Shown here in pieces: positions 63,304 through 64,000 of a stretch of DNA of 64,000 nucleotides. Both the position numbers and the translations under genes were made by a program. Positions within the stretch are counted from its first letter, which is position 1. Every line of letters starts with the position of its first letter. The DNA comes from Karalla daura (Eukaryota; Chordata; Actinopteri; Chaetodontiformes; Leiognathidae), in contig CM055188.1 in NCBI GenBank assembly GCA_029224185.1, positions 26,999,997-27,063,996 of the forward strand, read 5' to 3'. The notes under the pieces were generated by a model, which saw only the letters and a list, made by a program, of their open reading frames with translations, did no database searches and was not told the origin of the DNA.

Positions 63304-64000
63304 CCTGAGCAAAGAGGCTCTGCAGAGTGTGGCAGGTTTGTCTGGGTTCTTGGTAGCTGATAATATATGTGAAAGCCACAGAGAAAAATAGCTGCACTAT
63401 CAACTCTCTTCCTCTTCGCTCGCCACACTCTCTTCCTTTGACTGTTCAAACTCCTCCTCACTGTCATTTGACATATGCTTCGAATAAGAATTTCTGTATA
63501 TTTCCCTCAATTATGGCACAACTTGAAGTATACAAATGAAACATGTAGTCATATCAAAACAACCTATGTGAACGTATGTGCAATGGGCTTTGTCATAAGC
63601 TTTTCCACCACTTCAAAGACTGATTTGTCTGTGAAGGTACGTAAATACCACACAGGGTAAAAGTTGTACTGACTGCAGGTGATCAAGACATGCTTTATGT
63701 GCAAAGTTCTGTGCAAAGCCAGCAGAATCGCTTTTACAAATACAGTATGGGCACAATATACACTGTACTGTTGAATTACAATACACTGATGAATTAATGC
63801 ATGCCTGATGTTAACTGTAAAGCTGCTAAAGATGGGGCATGTGTTATAAACCATACGTAAGATCAATGACAATTCATAATCATCAATCATAATAGTATGT
63901 TGGAAGCAATTCACTAATCCTACTAATTGCAAAGTATGATTTATCTTTGATGTCCGTGGAAATGGGGAACTGTCTGTGGATGATTAATCCCAATGCCGTA
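63304..64000. other. Upstream of gpr25; no gene recognised
   Basis: An AG acceptor (TTTGCTCAG) ends directly before the gpr25 start codon, so a non-coding upstream exon is possible. The remaining sequence shows no supported gene or repeat. Confidence 0.4.

Overview
This is a stretch of vertebrate nuclear genome, almost certainly from a teleost fish. The genes are split into many short exons with GT/AG introns, many introns are only about 80-200 bases, and the non-coding DNA carries fish-type interspersed repeats and many microsatellites. Five protein-coding genes can be recognised, all on the minus strand. From right to left (the order of transcription) they are gpr25, inava, adipor1, rabif and kdm5b. 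No prokaryotic, viral or CRISPR-type system is present, and no confident tRNA or rRNA gene was seen.

Layout. Positions 1-18,834 hold 25 coding exons of kdm5b, a JmjC histone H3K4 demethylase. Its last ~100 residues, including the third PHD finger, lie beyond the left edge. A 6.1-kb first intron and a promoter region (about 18,840-19,400) follow. rabif (Mss4) has two coding exons at 21,872-23,731. adipor1 spans 27,188-33,144, with a probable non-coding first exon near 35,061-35,150. inava (the C1orf106 orthologue, carrying the CUPID domain) has nine coding exons from 46,925 to 39,148. The ~15 kb between inava and gpr25 is mostly repeats and microsatellites. gpr25, an intronless-CDS peptide/chemokine-type GPCR, lies at 62,173-63,303. 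I rebuilt the exon structures by hand from reading frame, intron phase and splice sites; every exon join keeps the frame.

The genes do not form one pathway. They are a conserved-synteny neighbourhood matching human 1q32.1, where KDM5B-RABIF-KLHL12-ADIPOR1 and GPR25-INAVA are two separate blocks roughly 2 Mb apart. Here the blocks are joined and klhl12 is missing between rabif and adipor1.

Nothing in the window is convincingly a new biological system. The observations most worth a second look are an adjacent pair of inverted repeats of about 260-300 bp around a tetranucleotide array; a knot of overlapping perfect hairpins inside a LINE remnant; a 34-bp near-perfect palindrome; three SUMO-consensus lysines in kdm5b; a 219-nt stop-free in-frame intron inside the kdm5b JmjC region; and a conserved PDZ-ligand-like C terminus on inava encoded by a tiny last exon.
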